Part shown: positions 8,283 to 18,640 of the stretch, one piece after another
How the letters are laid out: every line of letters begins with the position of its first letter
Numbering within the stretch: the first letter of the stretch is position 1
Assembly (NCBI RefSeq): GCF_000730625.1
Contig: NZ_BBIT01000016.1
Span: forward strand, 37,993-101,992
Length of the DNA stretch: 64,000 nt
Direction: 5' to 3'
DNA from: Pseudomonas oryzihabitans NBRC 102199
GTDB taxonomy: Bacteria; Pseudomonadota; Gammaproteobacteria; Pseudomonadales; Pseudomonadaceae
Notes under the pieces: model-generated
Told to the model about the DNA's origin: nothing
The model's database searches: none
What the model saw: only the letters and a program-made list of their open reading frames with translations
Position numbers and translations under genes: made by a program

Positions 8283-10154
8283 ATGTCTGGAAAGCCCGCT
8301 GCTCGCCTGGGCGACGCCGTCGCCTGCCCCAAATGTGGTTCCACCGCCCTGGTCCAGGGCTCCGCCGATGTCACCTTCGATGGCCTGCCCGCCGCGACCC
8401 TCGGCCATGCCTGCGGCTGTGGCGCGGCCCTGAGCGCCGCGGTCATCCCCAACGTCCTGATCAACGGCCGGCCTGCGGCGGTGCTCGGCAGCCTCACCAG
8501 CCATGGCGGCGTGGTGATCGGTGGTTCCGGCACCGTCATCATCGGCCTGGACGCAGGCGGCGCGGCCAAGGGCACCTGCGCAAGCCATGCAGGTGCTACC
8601 GGCCTGGCACCGGGGCAGGGCAAGCCTTCGGCGCTGCGCGACCGGGAGCGACAGGGCAGCGAGGGACCGGCCAAGCGCCCGGACAGCGCGCCCGTCGCCA
8701 GGAATGAAGTCGCCGAACAGGCGGAGCGCCCGCTGGAACAGCGCATCACCCTGCGCATCGGCGTCTTCTTCGACGGTACCGGCAACAACCTCTTCAACGC
8801 CGCCACCGGCGCCGCCTGCCGGGCGGAAGAGCAGGGGTTTGATACCAATCAAGCCGAGAGCATCGCTCGGCACTGCCAGGCGTTCATGGGCAATCCGGAC
8901 AGCAGTTATGCCAACGCCGATACGAACATCGTGCGGTTGTATCGGCTCTATCAAGACGATACTCAGCGTGCCGTCGAGCAGGACGAAAAGTCAGCGGCTA
9001 TTCCGGTCTATATCGAAGGTATCGGCACTCGGGCCGGACAACCTGATAGCGCCTTGTCCATGGGAACGGGCTTGAGTGCCAGTGGTGTGCTGGGATGTGT
9101 TCAGACGTTTCCAGTCGCGTTCGGTGAGCGCTACGATCAATTCAAGCGCATCAATCCCAATGTCGTCGTTGAAGCCATCAAATTCGATATTTTTGGCTTT
9201 AGCCGGGGTGCCGCGGCTGCACGCCACTTCGCAAACGAGGTGCTCAAGGCGGGCGGCGGTATTGCTGCGGCGGGTTTAGCCAGGTGCTTTTCGTGGCAGA
9301 GCGCTAAGGTCAGGCTCAACTTCATCGGACTATTCGATACCGTAACGGCGATAGCGGACCCCAGGCGTGGCGACTTTACCCCGACCAATATCGCCAACCC
9401 TGGCGTCAACCTCTATCTGCCGGCAGGATGTGCCGACAAGGTGGTGCACCTGGTCGCACGTGACGAGCACCGGCGTAACTTCGCCCTTACCAGTGTTGCG
9501 CCCCAGCATCAAGAAATTGCCCTGCCGGGTGCTCATGCCGACTTAGGTGGAGGCTATGCGCCCGAGATGACCGAGCGCCTGCTGTTGACGCGACCACGCG
9601 CCTCGCGAGAGCGCTATGGCACCGACAGCCAGGCGGCCTGGAGCTATCGCCAAGCCCAGCGGGAGCTGGCGCAGTTGCAACGAGAGCCCTGGTACGACCC
9701 AGGCTCCACCACCTTGGCAATCGATACCTGGCGCAACAACTTGCCACGTACCCGCGGCGAGATGCCGGAAACCGAGGTTATCGCCGCGATCCGCCTGGAA
9801 CGTCAGGTGCGCGGTGAGCTGTCCTTGGTCTACTTGCGTGTGATGCATCGCCTCGCCGTTGCCAACGGAGTGCTCCTGGCGGCCATCGATGAAGCTGATC
9901 CTGAATTACGCCTGCCCGATGAGTTGAAGGAGATTGCTACCAAGCTGCAAGCCAACGTCCAGGGTGTTCCGCTGCATATCGACCAAGCTGAGGCTCGCCT
10001 GCTGTTCGGTCGCTATGTACATCTTTCCGCTCACTGGAACGCGCTATTGGGTAAAGACCTTAGCAACCTGGGCATCTTCTTCGTTAACGCCCCTACGGCC
10101 GCTGGTAAACGCAACGTCTATCCCAACCGTCCCCAGGCAGGTTATCCCGAATGA
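8283..10154 (+). CDS. T6SS effector: PAAR domain fused to Tle1-like (DUF2235) lipase
   Basis: 623 residues in two parts. Residues 1-90 form a PAAR-like tip domain (LGDAVACPKCGS, repeated short beta motifs, TSHGGVVIGGSGTVIIG), the spike that caps VgrG. A linker leads to a DUF2235 alpha/beta hydrolase opening with GVFFDGTGNN (Asp164). The nucleophile elbow GFSRGA puts Ser307, GLFDTV gives Asp352 and GAHADLGGGY gives His418, a complete Ser-Asp-His triad as in Tle1 phospholipases. The expected role is delivery into neighbouring cells and membrane phospholipid hydrolysis. No vgrG or sheath gene is in the window, so it must depend on an apparatus elsewhere. From about residue 180 the base composition is visibly lower in GC than the flanks, suggesting transfer. 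Four nucleotides overlap the next gene. Confidence 0.88.
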   Translation: MSGKPAARLGDAVACPKCGSTALVQGSADVTFDGLPAATLGHACGCGAALSAAVIPNVLINGRPAAVLGSLTSHGGVVIGGSGTVIIGLDAGGAAKGTCASHAGATGLAPGQGKPSALRDRERQGSEGPAKRPDSAPVARNEVAEQAERPLEQRITLRIGVFFDGTGNNLFNAATGAACRAEEQGFDTNQAESIARHCQAFMGNPDSSYANADTNIVRLYRLYQDDTQRAVEQDEKSAAIPVYIEGIGTRAGQPDSALSMGTGLSASGVLGCVQTFPVAFGERYDQFKRINPNVVVEAIKFDIFGFSRGAAAARHFANEVLKAGGGIAAAGLARCFSWQSAKVRLNFIGLFDTVTAIADPRRGDFTPTNIANPGVNLYLPAGCADKVVHLVARDEHRRNFALTSVAPQHQEIALPGAHADLGGGYAPEMTERLLLTRPRASRERYGTDSQAAWSYRQAQRELAQLQREPWYDPGSTTLAIDTWRNNLPRTRGEMPETEVIAAIRLERQVRGELSLVYLRVMHRLAVANGVLLAAIDEADPELRLPDELKEIATKLQANVQGVPLHIDQAEARLLFGRYVHLSAHWNALLGKDLSNLGIFFVNAPTAAGKRNVYPNRPQAGYPE

Positions 10155-10837
10155 ATCGCTGGCTGCTGTGCCTTGTTCTCGCGCTCGGCCTCGCTGGCTG
10201 CCAATCCAGCGCCGTGCCAAAGCCTAAGCTTCCTTACGACGCTTGGTACCTGGGTTTTCTAGCACCCAATTACATGGAGGTCTGGTTGGAGTTGGCCAAT
10301 GTCAGTGACATCGATGGCCGCTTTTTTCCTAATGCCATGGGTGGCGTAGTTGCCATGGGACAGCCCGCGAGTCTGTCAGCGACTGCCAAGGGCTGGCCTA
10401 GGAGAATCGGGTCGGGCAAAGGCCTCTACATGACCGGGCTAGATCTGCCCTATATGGTAGCGCTGCGCTGGCAGTCAATGGTTGAGCCCCAAACCTATCA
10501 GGCGGTATTCGCCATTCCCGCCTGGGCGCGGGCAAAAATGCTCGAACGCCTGCCAGCCGAGTGTCCGGTCAGTGGTCGCACTTCCGATTATCGCAAGGAC
10601 CTCACCATCGGCCTGGCGCCTGGCGGGGTGGTCAAGGTCTGGATCATGGGCCCCTGCCTCGACCCCATCGAGGTCCTGACCCTCCAGGCCGAGATCGAGC
10701 CCAAGGGGCCCTATGGCGGCAAATCCAACGGCAAGTACCGGCCGCTGTCGCCGGTGGTCAAGCGCTATGTCGACAAATACGGCGTCCCTTACGGCAGCTG
10801 GTGGGCGCCGATCCCCTACACCACGGTAGGGCCCTGA
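10151..10837 (+). CDS. DUF2931 lipoprotein, probable immunity protein to the Tle1 effector
   Basis: 228 residues. The N-terminus MNRWLLCLVLALGLAGCQSS is a signal peptide with lipobox LAGC, so the mature protein is a periplasmic lipoprotein. The body (PYDAWYLGFLAPNYMEVWLELANV, later PLSPVVKRYVDKYGVPYGSWWAPIPY) resembles DUF2931 proteins, which commonly follow T6SS lipase genes. The ATGA overlap with the effector gene argues for coupled synthesis and for an immunity role against the periplasmic action of the lipase. The first two thirds share the lower GC content of the effector; the last third returns to the local composition. Confidence 0.7.
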   Translation: MNRWLLCLVLALGLAGCQSSAVPKPKLPYDAWYLGFLAPNYMEVWLELANVSDIDGRFFPNAMGGVVAMGQPASLSATAKGWPRRIGSGKGLYMTGLDLPYMVALRWQSMVEPQTYQAVFAIPAWARAKMLERLPAECPVSGRTSDYRKDLTIGLAPGGVVKVWIMGPCLDPIEVLTLQAEIEPKGPYGGKSNGKYRPLSPVVKRYVDKYGVPYGSWWAPIPYTTVGP

Positions 10838-10841
10838 GCGC

Positions 10842-11906
10842 CTAGCTTGCCGCGTGTCGCTGCAGCGCCCATTCCACGTGCTCGCGCACCAGGGGGGAGG
10901 GGTGTTCGCGCTGCAGCTTCAGGGCTTCCACCACCGGGATGCTGGTCGGGGCGTTGCCCAGGCCCACGGCCAGGTTGCGCAGCCAGCGCTCGTAGCCGGC
11001 GCGGCGTAGCGGCGAGCCTTCGGTGCGGCTGAGGAATTCGGCTTCGGTCCAGCGAAAGAGTTCGGCCAGACTGGCGCTGTCCAGACTGTGGCGTGGCTGG
11101 AAATCGCCTTCGGCGGTGGGCTTGGCGAAGCGGTTCCAGGGGCAGACCAGCTGGCAGTCGTCGCAGCCGAAGACCCGGTTGCCGATCAAGGGGCGCAGCT
11201 CCGGCGGAATGCTGCCCTTGAACTCGATGGTCAGGTAGGAAATGCAGCGCCGGGCGTCGAGCTGATAGGGGCCGACGAAGGCCTGGGTCGGGCAGATGTC
11301 CAGGCAGGCGCGGCAGGTGCCGCAGTGGTCACGCGGGGTGGGTTCGTCCACCGGCAGCGGCACGTCGACGAAGAGTTCGCCGAGAAAGAACCAGCTGCCG
11401 GCCTTGCGATTGAGCACCAGGGTGTTCTTGCCGATCCAGCCCAGGCCGGCCTGTTCGGCGATGGCCTTTTCCAGCACCGGCGCGCTGTCGACGAAGGCGC
11501 GATAGCCGAAGGGGCCGATCTCGCCCTGGATGCGCTCGGCCAGGTGCTGCAGGCGCTTGCGGATCAGCTTGTGATAGTCGCGGCCCAGGGCGTAGCGCGA
11601 AACGTAGGCGGCCGCGCCGTCGGCCAGGCGCTCGCTCATGCGCGTGTCGCCGGGCAGGTAATCCATCCGCAGGGAAATCACCCTCAGGGTCCCCGGCACC
11701 AGTTCGGCCGGTCGCGAACGTTTGCTGCCGTGCGCGGCCATATAGTCCATCTCGCCATGGAAACCGGCGGCCAGCCAGCGCTCCAGATGTTCCTCGTGAC
11801 GTGCCAGATCCAGCCCGGCAATGCCGGTCTGCTGAAAGCCCAATTCCCGACCCCAGGTCTTGATGAGGTCGGCCAGGGCGGCGAGATCGAGAGCGACAGC
11901 GGACAT
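10842..11906 (-). CDS. queG: Epoxyqueuosine reductase QueG
   Basis: 354 residues from MSAVALDLAALADL; the alternative upstream ATG extends into the divergent nnr start and looks non-coding. Two 4Fe-4S clusters are indicated by CGTCRACLDICP and the C-terminal CDDCQLVCPWN, and the cobalamin-binding half carries SAPVLEKAIAEQAGLGWIGKNTL. QueG reduces epoxyqueuosine to queuosine in the wobble position of GUN-anticodon tRNAs. A C-terminal HEAT-like helical tail (LRRAGYERWLRNLAVGLGNA) fits the family. It diverges from nnr with 61 bases between, and its stop is 4 bases from the end of the convergent DUF2931 gene. Confidence 0.96.
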   Translation of the reverse strand: MSAVALDLAALADLIKTWGRELGFQQTGIAGLDLARHEEHLERWLAAGFHGEMDYMAAHGSKRSRPAELVPGTLRVISLRMDYLPGDTRMSERLADGAAAYVSRYALGRDYHKLIRKRLQHLAERIQGEIGPFGYRAFVDSAPVLEKAIAEQAGLGWIGKNTLVLNRKAGSWFFLGELFVDVPLPVDEPTPRDHCGTCRACLDICPTQAFVGPYQLDARRCISYLTIEFKGSIPPELRPLIGNRVFGCDDCQLVCPWNRFAKPTAEGDFQPRHSLDSASLAELFRWTEAEFLSRTEGSPLRRAGYERWLRNLAVGLGNAPTSIPVVEALKLQREHPSPLVREHVEWALQRHAAS

Positions 11907-11967
11907 CGACGGGAACGCACAGGCAGGAGGGCCGCCTATTTTGCCAGACTCCGGAGGCTTTCCCAGC

Positions 11968-13455
11968 ATGCACGACGAACTGCCGTTCCAGCTCTACAGC
12001 GCCCAGCAGGTGCGGGATCTCGACGCCCAACTGATCGCCGGCGGTCTGCCCGGCCTCGAGTTGATGAGACGCGCGGCGGCCGCGGCCTGGCGCTCGTTGC
12101 GCCACGGCTGGCCCCATGCCGGCGCTCTCTGCGTGCTGGCCGGCGGTGGCAACAACGCCGGCGACGGTTATCTGGTCGCGGCGCTGGCGCGCAAGGCCGG
12201 CTGGCAGGCACGGGTCTGGCACCTGGCCGATCCGACCGGACTCCAGGGCGATGCCGCCCTGGCCCATGCCGAGGCCCTGGCCGCCGGCGTGGACATCCAG
12301 CCCTGGCGCGCGGATGCCCCGCTGGAGGGTCTGGTGGTCGATGCCCTGCTGGGCACCGGCCTCAAGGGCGCGGCGCGCGAGCCCTATGCCGCGGCCATCG
12401 AACGGATCAACGCCAGCGAATTGCCGGTGGTGGCCATCGACCTCCCTTCCGGACTGGATGCCGACACCGGCGCCGCGGCGGGCCCTCTGGTGCGCGCCGA
12501 TCTGACCATCACCTTCATCGGCCTCAAGCTCGGCCTGTTCACCGGCAAGGGGCCTGACCATGTCGGCAGTCTGGTGTTCGAGCCGCTGATGGAGGAACCG
12601 CAGAATCCCGCCCACGCCACCGCCCAGCGGCTGGCGCCCGGCAACCTGCCGCGGCTGGCCAGGCGCCCGCTCAATGCGCACAAGGGGCAGTACGGCCATC
12701 TGCTGGTGATTGGCGGCGACGAAGGCACCGGTGGCGCAGCCATCATGACCAGCGAGGCGGCGCTGCGCTGCGGCCCCGGCATGCTCAGCCTGGCGACCCG
12801 GCCCTCCAATGTCACCGCGGTGCTGGCGCGGCGGCCGGAGGTCATGGTCGCCGGGGTGCATTCCAGTTTCGCCGTGCTGGAACTGGCCAAGAAGGCCGAT
12901 GTGCTCGCCGTCGGGCCGGGCCTGGGGCAGGGCGCCTGGGGCAAGGCCCTGGCCAGTGCCGCCGCAACGCTGGACGCGGTCCAGGTCTGGGACGCCGATG
13001 CCCTCAACCTGCTGGCCGCCGGGGTGGTCCAGGCGCCGCGCGGGCCCTGGGTGATGACGCCCCATCCGGGCGAGGCGGCGCGGCTGCTGGAGGTCTCGAT
13101 CAAGGACATCGAAGCCGATCGTCCCGGTTGCGCCCGCGAACTGGCGCGGCGCTATGGCGGCGTGGCGCTGCTCAAGGGCTTCGGTACCCTGATCGCCCAT
13201 CCGGACGGTCGCATGGCGCTGTGCGGCGAGGGTCATCCGGCGATGGCTACCGGTGGCCTGGGGGACATCCTCACCGGTATCATCGCCGCCCTGCTGGGGC
13301 AGGGGCTGGCGCCCTTCGAGGCCGCCTGCCTGGGCGCCTGGCTGCACGGCCGTGCCGGCGCCGAGCTGGGTCGCCAGGGCCGCGGTCTCGCCGCCAGCGA
13401 TCTGCCCCCGGTCGCCCGCCAGTTGCTCGAGGAACTCCAGCCATGCCTGAACTGA
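11968..13455 (+). CDS. nnr: Bifunctional NAD(P)HX epimerase/dehydratase
   Basis: 495 residues. The N-terminal half is the YjeF_N epimerase ([38 protein letters not shown]). The C-terminal half is the ribokinase-like ADP-dependent dehydratase ([63 protein letters not shown]). It repairs hydrated NADH and NADPH. The start at 11968 is the one supported by homology. Its last 13 bases overlap tsaE, the normal order in gammaproteobacteria. Confidence 0.96.
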   Translation: MHDELPFQLYSAQQVRDLDAQLIAGGLPGLELMRRAAAAAWRSLRHGWPHAGALCVLAGGGNNAGDGYLVAALARKAGWQARVWHLADPTGLQGDAALAHAEALAAGVDIQPWRADAPLEGLVVDALLGTGLKGAAREPYAAAIERINASELPVVAIDLPSGLDADTGAAAGPLVRADLTITFIGLKLGLFTGKGPDHVGSLVFEPLMEEPQNPAHATAQRLAPGNLPRLARRPLNAHKGQYGHLLVIGGDEGTGGAAIMTSEAALRCGPGMLSLATRPSNVTAVLARRPEVMVAGVHSSFAVLELAKKADVLAVGPGLGQGAWGKALASAAATLDAVQVWDADALNLLAAGVVQAPRGPWVMTPHPGEAARLLEVSIKDIEADRPGCARELARRYGGVALLKGFGTLIAHPDGRMALCGEGHPAMATGGLGDILTGIIAALLGQGLAPFEAACLGAWLHGRAGAELGRQGRGLAASDLPPVARQLLEELQPCLN

Positions 13456-13904
13456 CCCTGCACGCCGCCGACGAAGACGCCATGTACGCCCTGGGTGCCC
13501 GCCTGGCCCAGGCCAGCGGCGGTCGTGGCGTACTCTATCTGCACGGCGATCTGGGCGCCGGCAAGACCACCCTGTCGCGGGGCATCCTGCGTGGCCTCGG
13601 CCACACCGGGGCGGTGAAGAGTCCCACCTTCACCCTGGTCGAGCCCTACGAACTGGCCAGTGGCGCGGTCTATCACTTCGATCTCTATCGCCTGGCCGAT
13701 CCGGAAGAACTGGAATTCATGGGGATTCGCGACTACTTCACACCCGAGGCCTTGTGCCTGGTGGAATGGCCCGAGCGCGGTCAGGGCTTTTTGCCAAAGC
13801 CGGACCTGGACATTACCATTACGCCACGCGCCGACGGCCGTGATCTGCGCCTGACTAGTCATGGCGCTCACGGCGAGGCCTGGTGCGCCGCCCTCGCGCC
13901 CTAG
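13443..13904 (+). CDS. tsaE: tRNA N6-threonylcarbamoyladenosine ATPase TsaE
   Basis: 153 residues. Walker [20 protein letters not shown] at about 35-52, the conserved [12 protein letters not shown], the HFDLYRL strand and a VEWPERG motif identify TsaE, the ATPase of the TsaBCDE complex that makes t6A37 in ANN-decoding tRNAs. The start lies inside the end of nnr, so the two are translationally coupled. amiB begins 38 bases later. Confidence 0.96.
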   Translation: MPELTLHAADEDAMYALGARLAQASGGRGVLYLHGDLGAGKTTLSRGILRGLGHTGAVKSPTFTLVEPYELASGAVYHFDLYRLADPEELEFMGIRDYFTPEALCLVEWPERGQGFLPKPDLDITITPRADGRDLRLTSHGAHGEAWCAALAP

Positions 13905-13942
13905 GCGCCGATCCCTCGTTCTCCAGCTATACGGTCGCAGGC

Positions 13943-15373
13943 ATGCGCAAGCGTTTTTTCAGGTCGGGACTCGGCCTGTTGTTGTTGATTCTCAGCAGTC
14001 AGCTGCTGGCCGCCACCCAGATCAAGGGCATGCGCGTCTGGCGTGCGCCCGACAACACCCGTCTGGTGTTCGATCTGACCGGCCCGGTCAAGGCCAGCGT
14101 CTTCACCCTCAGTGCCCCGGATCGCATCGTCATCGACCTGTCCGGCGCGCAGCTCGACGGTGGATTGAACGAAAAGCCGCTGCGCAACACCCCCATCACT
14201 GGTCTGCGCGCGGCCCAGCGTTCGCCGGGCGAGGTGCGCCTGGTGCTGGACACCAAGGGTGCCCTGACGCCCAAGAGCTTTACCCTGGCGCCCAACAAGG
14301 AATACGGCAATCGCCTGGTGGTCGACCTCTACGACCAGGGCACCGATCCCGCCACCAGCGACATTCCCGCCACCGTCACGCCCAATCTGCCGGCTACGCC
14401 GGTGACCCCGGCGCAGCCGGCGACCCGTTTGCCGTCCAGCCCCAGCGGCAAGCGCGACGTGGTGGTGGTGATCGACCCCGGCCACGGCGGCGAAGACCCG
14501 GGTGCCATCGGTCGCGGTCGGTTGTACGAGAAGAACGTGGTACTGGCCATCGCCAAGCAGTTGCAGGCCAATCTCAATCGGCAGAAGGGCTTTCGCGCCG
14601 AGCTGACCCGCACCAGCGACTACTTCATCCCGTTGCGCCAGCGGCAGATCATCGCCCGCAAGAAGGGCGCCGACCTGTTCATTTCGATTCACGCCGATTC
14701 GGCGCCCAGTGCCAGCGCCGAGGGCGTTACCGTCTTCGCCCTGTCCCAGCGCGGCGCCACCTCCGAGGCGGCGCGCTGGCTGGCCGATGCGGAAAACCGC
14801 TCCGACCAGGTCGGCGGGGTGTCCGATGCCCTGGACAACAAGGATCCCATGCTCGCCGGGGTGCTCATGGACCTGTCCATGACCGCCACCGTGGCCTCCA
14901 GCCTGGAGGTCGGCCAGACCATCCTCAGCCAAGTCGGGCGCGCCACCAAGCTCTTGCACACGCGGGTGGAGCAGGCCGGCTTCATGGTGCTGAAGTCGCC
15001 GGACATCCCCTCGATCCTGGTGGAAACCGGCTTCATCACCAATGCCAACGAATCGGCCAAGCTGGCCAGTCCGGCGCACCAGGGGCTGCTCGCCCGGCAG
15101 ATCCAGGCCGGTATCGTGCAGTACTTCCAGCACCGTCCACCGCCCGGCACCTACCTGGCCTGGCAGCGTGAACAGCGGGGCGACAAGGTCGGCAGCGTGC
15201 GCGGCTTCGATCAGCACCGGGTGCAGCCCGGCGAAAGCCTGAGCCTCATCGCCCGTCGCTATGACGTCGATCTCTCCACCCTGCGGGCGGCCAATGGGCT
15301 GCGTGGTAATCGCATCCGCTCCGGCCAGGTATTGACCATCCCCACCCACGAACTGGCGGCCAGCAATGACTGA
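13943..15373 (+). CDS. amiB: N-acetylmuramoyl-L-alanine amidase AmiB with LysM
   Basis: 476 residues. [26 protein letters not shown] is a Sec signal peptide, which fixes the start at 13943. An AMIN domain (about 30-130) targets the septum. The zinc amidase_3 domain carries [12 protein letters not shown], the metal-binding Glu in LYEKN, SIHADS and the catalytic [12 protein letters not shown]-terminal LysM ([26 protein letters not shown]) binds peptidoglycan. The enzyme splits daughter-cell septal wall in the periplasm. Eight bases overlap mutL, the usual arrangement. Confidence 0.95.
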   Translation: MRKRFFRSGLGLLLLILSSQLLAATQIKGMRVWRAPDNTRLVFDLTGPVKASVFTLSAPDRIVIDLSGAQLDGGLNEKPLRNTPITGLRAAQRSPGEVRLVLDTKGALTPKSFTLAPNKEYGNRLVVDLYDQGTDPATSDIPATVTPNLPATPVTPAQPATRLPSSPSGKRDVVVVIDPGHGGEDPGAIGRGRLYEKNVVLAIAKQLQANLNRQKGFRAELTRTSDYFIPLRQRQIIARKKGADLFISIHADSAPSASAEGVTVFALSQRGATSEAARWLADAENRSDQVGGVSDALDNKDPMLAGVLMDLSMTATVASSLEVGQTILSQVGRATKLLHTRVEQAGFMVLKSPDIPSILVETGFITNANESAKLASPAHQGLLARQIQAGIVQYFQHRPPPGTYLAWQREQRGDKVGSVRGFDQHRVQPGESLSLIARRYDVDLSTLRAANGLRGNRIRSGQVLTIPTHELAASND

Positions 15374-17264
15374 ACCCCGGCGCATCCAGCTGCTCAGCCC
15401 GCGGCTGTCCAACCAGATCGCCGCCGGCGAGGTGGTCGAACGACCCGCCTCGGTGGCCAAGGAGCTGCTGGAGAACAGCCTGGACGCCGGGGCCCGGCGC
15501 ATCGATATCGAGGTGGAGCAGGGCGGGGTCAAGCTGCTGCGCATCCGCGACGACGGCCATGGCATCCCGCCGGACGACCTGCATCTGGCCCTGGCGCGCC
15601 ATGCCACCAGCAAGATCTACCACCTGGACGAACTGGAAAGCGTCACCAGCCTGGGCTTTCGCGGTGAGGCCCTGGCGTCGGTCAGTTCGGTGTCGCGCCT
15701 CACCCTGACCTCGCGCTTTCGCGGCGAAGACCAGGCCTGGCAGGTGGAGACCGAAGGCCGCGAGATGCAACCGCGGGTGCAGCCCGCCGCCCATCCCCAG
15801 GGCACCTCGGTGGAGGTGCGCGACCTGTTCTTCAATACCCCGGCGCGACGCAAGTTCCTGCGCGCCGAAAAGACCGAATTCGATCACCTGCAGGAAGTGG
15901 TGCGGCGCCTGGCGCTGGCGCGCTTCGACGTCGGCTTTCATCTGAGACACAACGGCAAGAGCGTGCTGGCCCTGCATCCGGCGGGCGATCCTCAGAGCCA
16001 GGGTCGGCGGGTCGGCGCGGTCTGCAGTCCGGCCTTTCTCGAGCAGGCTCTGCCGCTGGAACACGAGCGCAACGGCCTGCGCCTCTGGGGCTGGGTCGGC
16101 CTGCCGACCTTTTCGCGCAGCCAGGCGGATCTGCAGTACTTCTACGTCAACGGCCGCATGGTGCGCGACAAGCTGGTCGCCCATGCCGTACGCCAGGCCT
16201 ATCGCGACGTCCTCTACAACGGTCGCCACCCGGCCTTCGTGCTGTTCCTGGAAGTGGATCCGGCGGCGGTGGACGTCAACGTCCACCCCACCAAGCACGA
16301 GGTGCGCTTCCGCGACAGCCGCCAGGTGCACGACTTTCTCTACGGCACCCTGCACCGGGCACTTGGCGACATCCGCCCGGATGACCAGCTCGCCGTGGTG
16401 GCGCCCACCGCACCGACGCCGCTGAGCGGTCCGGCCGCCGGTGAATTCGGCCCCCAGGGCGAGATGCGCCTGGCTGCCGCCGTGTTGCACGACAGCCCTG
16501 CGCCGCCGGCCCAGCCCTTCGCCGGTGGCGGCGGTTCGGGTGGTGCCGCGCACTACAGTCCTGCCCCGCAGCCCTATGCCGGCGCGCCGGTGGCCGAGGT
16601 GCAGAGCGCCTACAAGGCTTTCTTCGCGCCGCTGCCGGAGGGTGCCGAGGCCGCGGCCCTGCCCGCGGAGCAGGGCGACGTGCCGCCGCTGGGCTATGCC
16701 CTGGCGCAGCTCAAGGGCATCTACATCCTGGCCGAGAACGCCCAGGGCCTGATCCTGGTGGACATGCACGCCGCCCACGAGCGCATCACCTACGAACGAC
16801 TCAAGGTGGCCATGGTCAGCGAAGGCCTGCGCGGCCAGCCGCTCTTGGTGCCGGAGTCCCTGGCCGTCAGCGAGCGCGAGGCCGACTGCGCCGAAGAGCA
16901 TGGCCAGTGGTTCGAGCGCCTCGGCTTCGAACTGCAGCGCCTGGGTCCCGAGACCCTCGCCATCCGCCAGATCCCCGCCCTGCTCAAGCAGGCCCAGGCG
17001 GCGCGGCTGGTGCAGGACGTGCTCGCCGACCTGCTGGACTATGGCACCAGCGATCGCATCCAGGCGCACCTCAACGAATTGCTCGGCACCATGGCCTGCC
17101 ACGGCTCGGTACGGGCCAACCGGCGGCTGACCCTGCCGGAAATGAATGCCCTGCTGCGCGACATGGAAACCACCGAGCGCAGCGGCCAGTGCAACCACGG
17201 TCGTCCCACCTGGGCCCAGCTCAGCCTGGACGATCTGGACAAACTCTTCCTGCGCGGCCGCTGA
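15366..17264 (+). CDS. mutL: DNA mismatch repair protein MutL
   Basis: 632 residues. The GHKL ATPase half shows [23 protein letters not shown] and [14 protein letters not shown]; a variable linker rich in Ala, Pro and Gly spans about 340-440; the dimerisation domain follows. Near residue 466 is [12 protein letters not shown], the DQHA(X)2E(X)4E-type metal motif found in MutL proteins with latent endonuclease activity, as in P. aeruginosa, and absent from E. coli MutL. It couples MutS mismatch recognition to strand incision. Starts inside the amiB stop region. Confidence 0.96.
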   Translation: MTEPRRIQLLSPRLSNQIAAGEVVERPASVAKELLENSLDAGARRIDIEVEQGGVKLLRIRDDGHGIPPDDLHLALARHATSKIYHLDELESVTSLGFRGEALASVSSVSRLTLTSRFRGEDQAWQVETEGREMQPRVQPAAHPQGTSVEVRDLFFNTPARRKFLRAEKTEFDHLQEVVRRLALARFDVGFHLRHNGKSVLALHPAGDPQSQGRRVGAVCSPAFLEQALPLEHERNGLRLWGWVGLPTFSRSQADLQYFYVNGRMVRDKLVAHAVRQAYRDVLYNGRHPAFVLFLEVDPAAVDVNVHPTKHEVRFRDSRQVHDFLYGTLHRALGDIRPDDQLAVVAPTAPTPLSGPAAGEFGPQGEMRLAAAVLHDSPAPPAQPFAGGGGSGGAAHYSPAPQPYAGAPVAEVQSAYKAFFAPLPEGAEAAALPAEQGDVPPLGYALAQLKGIYILAENAQGLILVDMHAAHERITYERLKVAMVSEGLRGQPLLVPESLAVSEREADCAEEHGQWFERLGFELQRLGPETLAIRQIPALLKQAQAARLVQDVLADLLDYGTSDRIQAHLNELLGTMACHGSVRANRRLTLPEMNALLRDMETTERSGQCNHGRPTWAQLSLDDLDKLFLRGR

Positions 17265-17306
17265 CCGCCCGCCGCGCCCTGCGCGGCGCCCCTTCGAGAA
17301 TCCGCA

Positions 17307-18287
17307 ATGACCGCCCCTCTGCCGCCCGCCATCTTTCTCATGGGGCCGACCGCCTCCGGCAAGACCGATCTCGCCATCGAGCTGGCGCGGCTGCTGCCCA
17401 TCGAGCTGATCAGCGTGGATTCGGCGCTCATCTATCGCGGCATGGACATAGGCACCGCCAAGCCCAGCGCCGAGCTGCTGGCCGCCCATCCGCACCGGCT
17501 GGTGGACATCCGCGACCCCGCCGAGAGCTATTCCGCCGCCGAATTTCGCGCCGATGCCCTGGCGGCCATGGCCGAGATCACCGCGGCCGGACGCATCCCG
17601 CTGCTGGTGGGTGGCACCATGCTCTACTTCAAGGCCCTGCTCGAAGGCCTGGCCGACATGCCCGGTGCCGACGCCGAGGTGCGGGCCGAGATCGAGGCGC
17701 TGGCGGCCACGGCCGGCTGGGGCGAGATCCACCGGCAACTGGCCGAGGTCGATCCGGTATCGGCCGCGCGCATCCATCCCAACGATCCCCAGCGCCTCCT
17801 GCGCGCCCTCGAGGTGTATCGCGTCAGCGGCCAGTCGATGACCGAGCACCGCGCGCTGCAATTGCGCGCCAATGCCGATTCGAACGGGGCGCCCCAGACG
17901 CAATTACCCTATACTGTGGCCCAATTGATCCTGGCGCCCGGCCGGCGTGAGGTGCTCCATGCGCGTATCGCCGAGCGCTTCAGCCTGATGCTGGAACAGG
18001 GCTTCATCGACGAAGTCTCAGCCTTGCGGGAACGTCCCGATTTGCATCCTGGTCTGCCGTCCATGCGATCCGTAGGCTATCGTCAGGTGTGGGAGTTCCT
18101 GGAAGGGGGTTGCACGCGGGAAGAGATGGTGGCGCGTGGCGTTGCGGCGACGCGGCAGTTGGCGAAGCGGCAGTTGACCTGGTTGCGTGGCTGGCCCGCC
18201 GCACACACCTTCGACAGCCTGGCTTGTGACAATCTGCCGCGGATCTTGAAATGCCTGGCCGGTGACACCATATCGCCCCGCAGCTGA
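17307..18287 (+). CDS. miaA: tRNA dimethylallyltransferase MiaA
   Basis: 326 residues. P-loop [14 protein letters not shown], the DMAPP/tRNA-contacting [36 protein letters not shown] and the [14 protein letters not shown] motif are all in place. It isopentenylates A37 of tRNAs reading UNN codons. The gene is 42 bases after mutL and 87 bases before hfq, the widely conserved mutL-miaA-hfq order, in which hfq promoters often lie within or just after miaA. Confidence 0.97.
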   Translation: MTAPLPPAIFLMGPTASGKTDLAIELARLLPIELISVDSALIYRGMDIGTAKPSAELLAAHPHRLVDIRDPAESYSAAEFRADALAAMAEITAAGRIPLLVGGTMLYFKALLEGLADMPGADAEVRAEIEALAATAGWGEIHRQLAEVDPVSAARIHPNDPQRLLRALEVYRVSGQSMTEHRALQLRANADSNGAPQTQLPYTVAQLILAPGRREVLHARIAERFSLMLEQGFIDEVSALRERPDLHPGLPSMRSVGYRQVWEFLEGGCTREEMVARGVAATRQLAKRQLTWLRGWPAAHTFDSLACDNLPRILKCLAGDTISPRS

Positions 18288-18374
18288 ATCGTTTTTGTCC
18301 GCGTGTCCATGGTGGGCAGCGGAAACTGGCATGTCGCCAGATCGATATTTTCATTTCCTTAGGAGAGCGACACG

Positions 18375-18620
18375 ATGTCAAAAGGGCATTCGCTACAAGA
18401 CCCTTACCTGAACACCCTGCGTAAAGAGCGCGTTCCGGTTTCCATCTATCTCGTCAACGGTATCAAGCTGCAGGGTCAGATCGAGTCCTTCGACCAGTTC
18501 GTGATTCTGCTCAAGAACACCGTCAGCCAGATGGTCTACAAGCATGCAATCTCCACCGTGGTGCCGAGCCGCCCGGTCCGTCTGCCCAGCTCCGAGACGA
18601 GCGAGTCGGATAGCGAATAA
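18375..18620 (+). CDS. hfq: RNA chaperone Hfq
   Basis: 81 residues, the short Pseudomonas form with a brief acidic/serine tail ([10 protein letters not shown]). Sm1 ([25 protein letters not shown]) and Sm2 ([16 protein letters not shown]) motifs are intact, giving the hexameric ring that pairs small RNAs with mRNAs and, in Pseudomonas, acts with Crc in carbon catabolite repression. TAGGAGAG precedes the ATG. hflX starts 20 bases downstream. Confidence 0.98.
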   Translation: MSKGHSLQDPYLNTLRKERVPVSIYLVNGIKLQGQIESFDQFVILLKNTVSQMVYKHAISTVVPSRPVRLPSSETSESDSE

Positions 18621-18640
18621 ATAACGAGAGGAGCGCCCTG

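Noticed and set aside
15246..17903. An 885-codon open frame on the minus strand
   Set aside because: It lies wholly opposite amiB, mutL and miaA, whose proteins are unmistakable. In GC-rich DNA the opposite strand often stays open. Many other long frames were dropped for the same reason.
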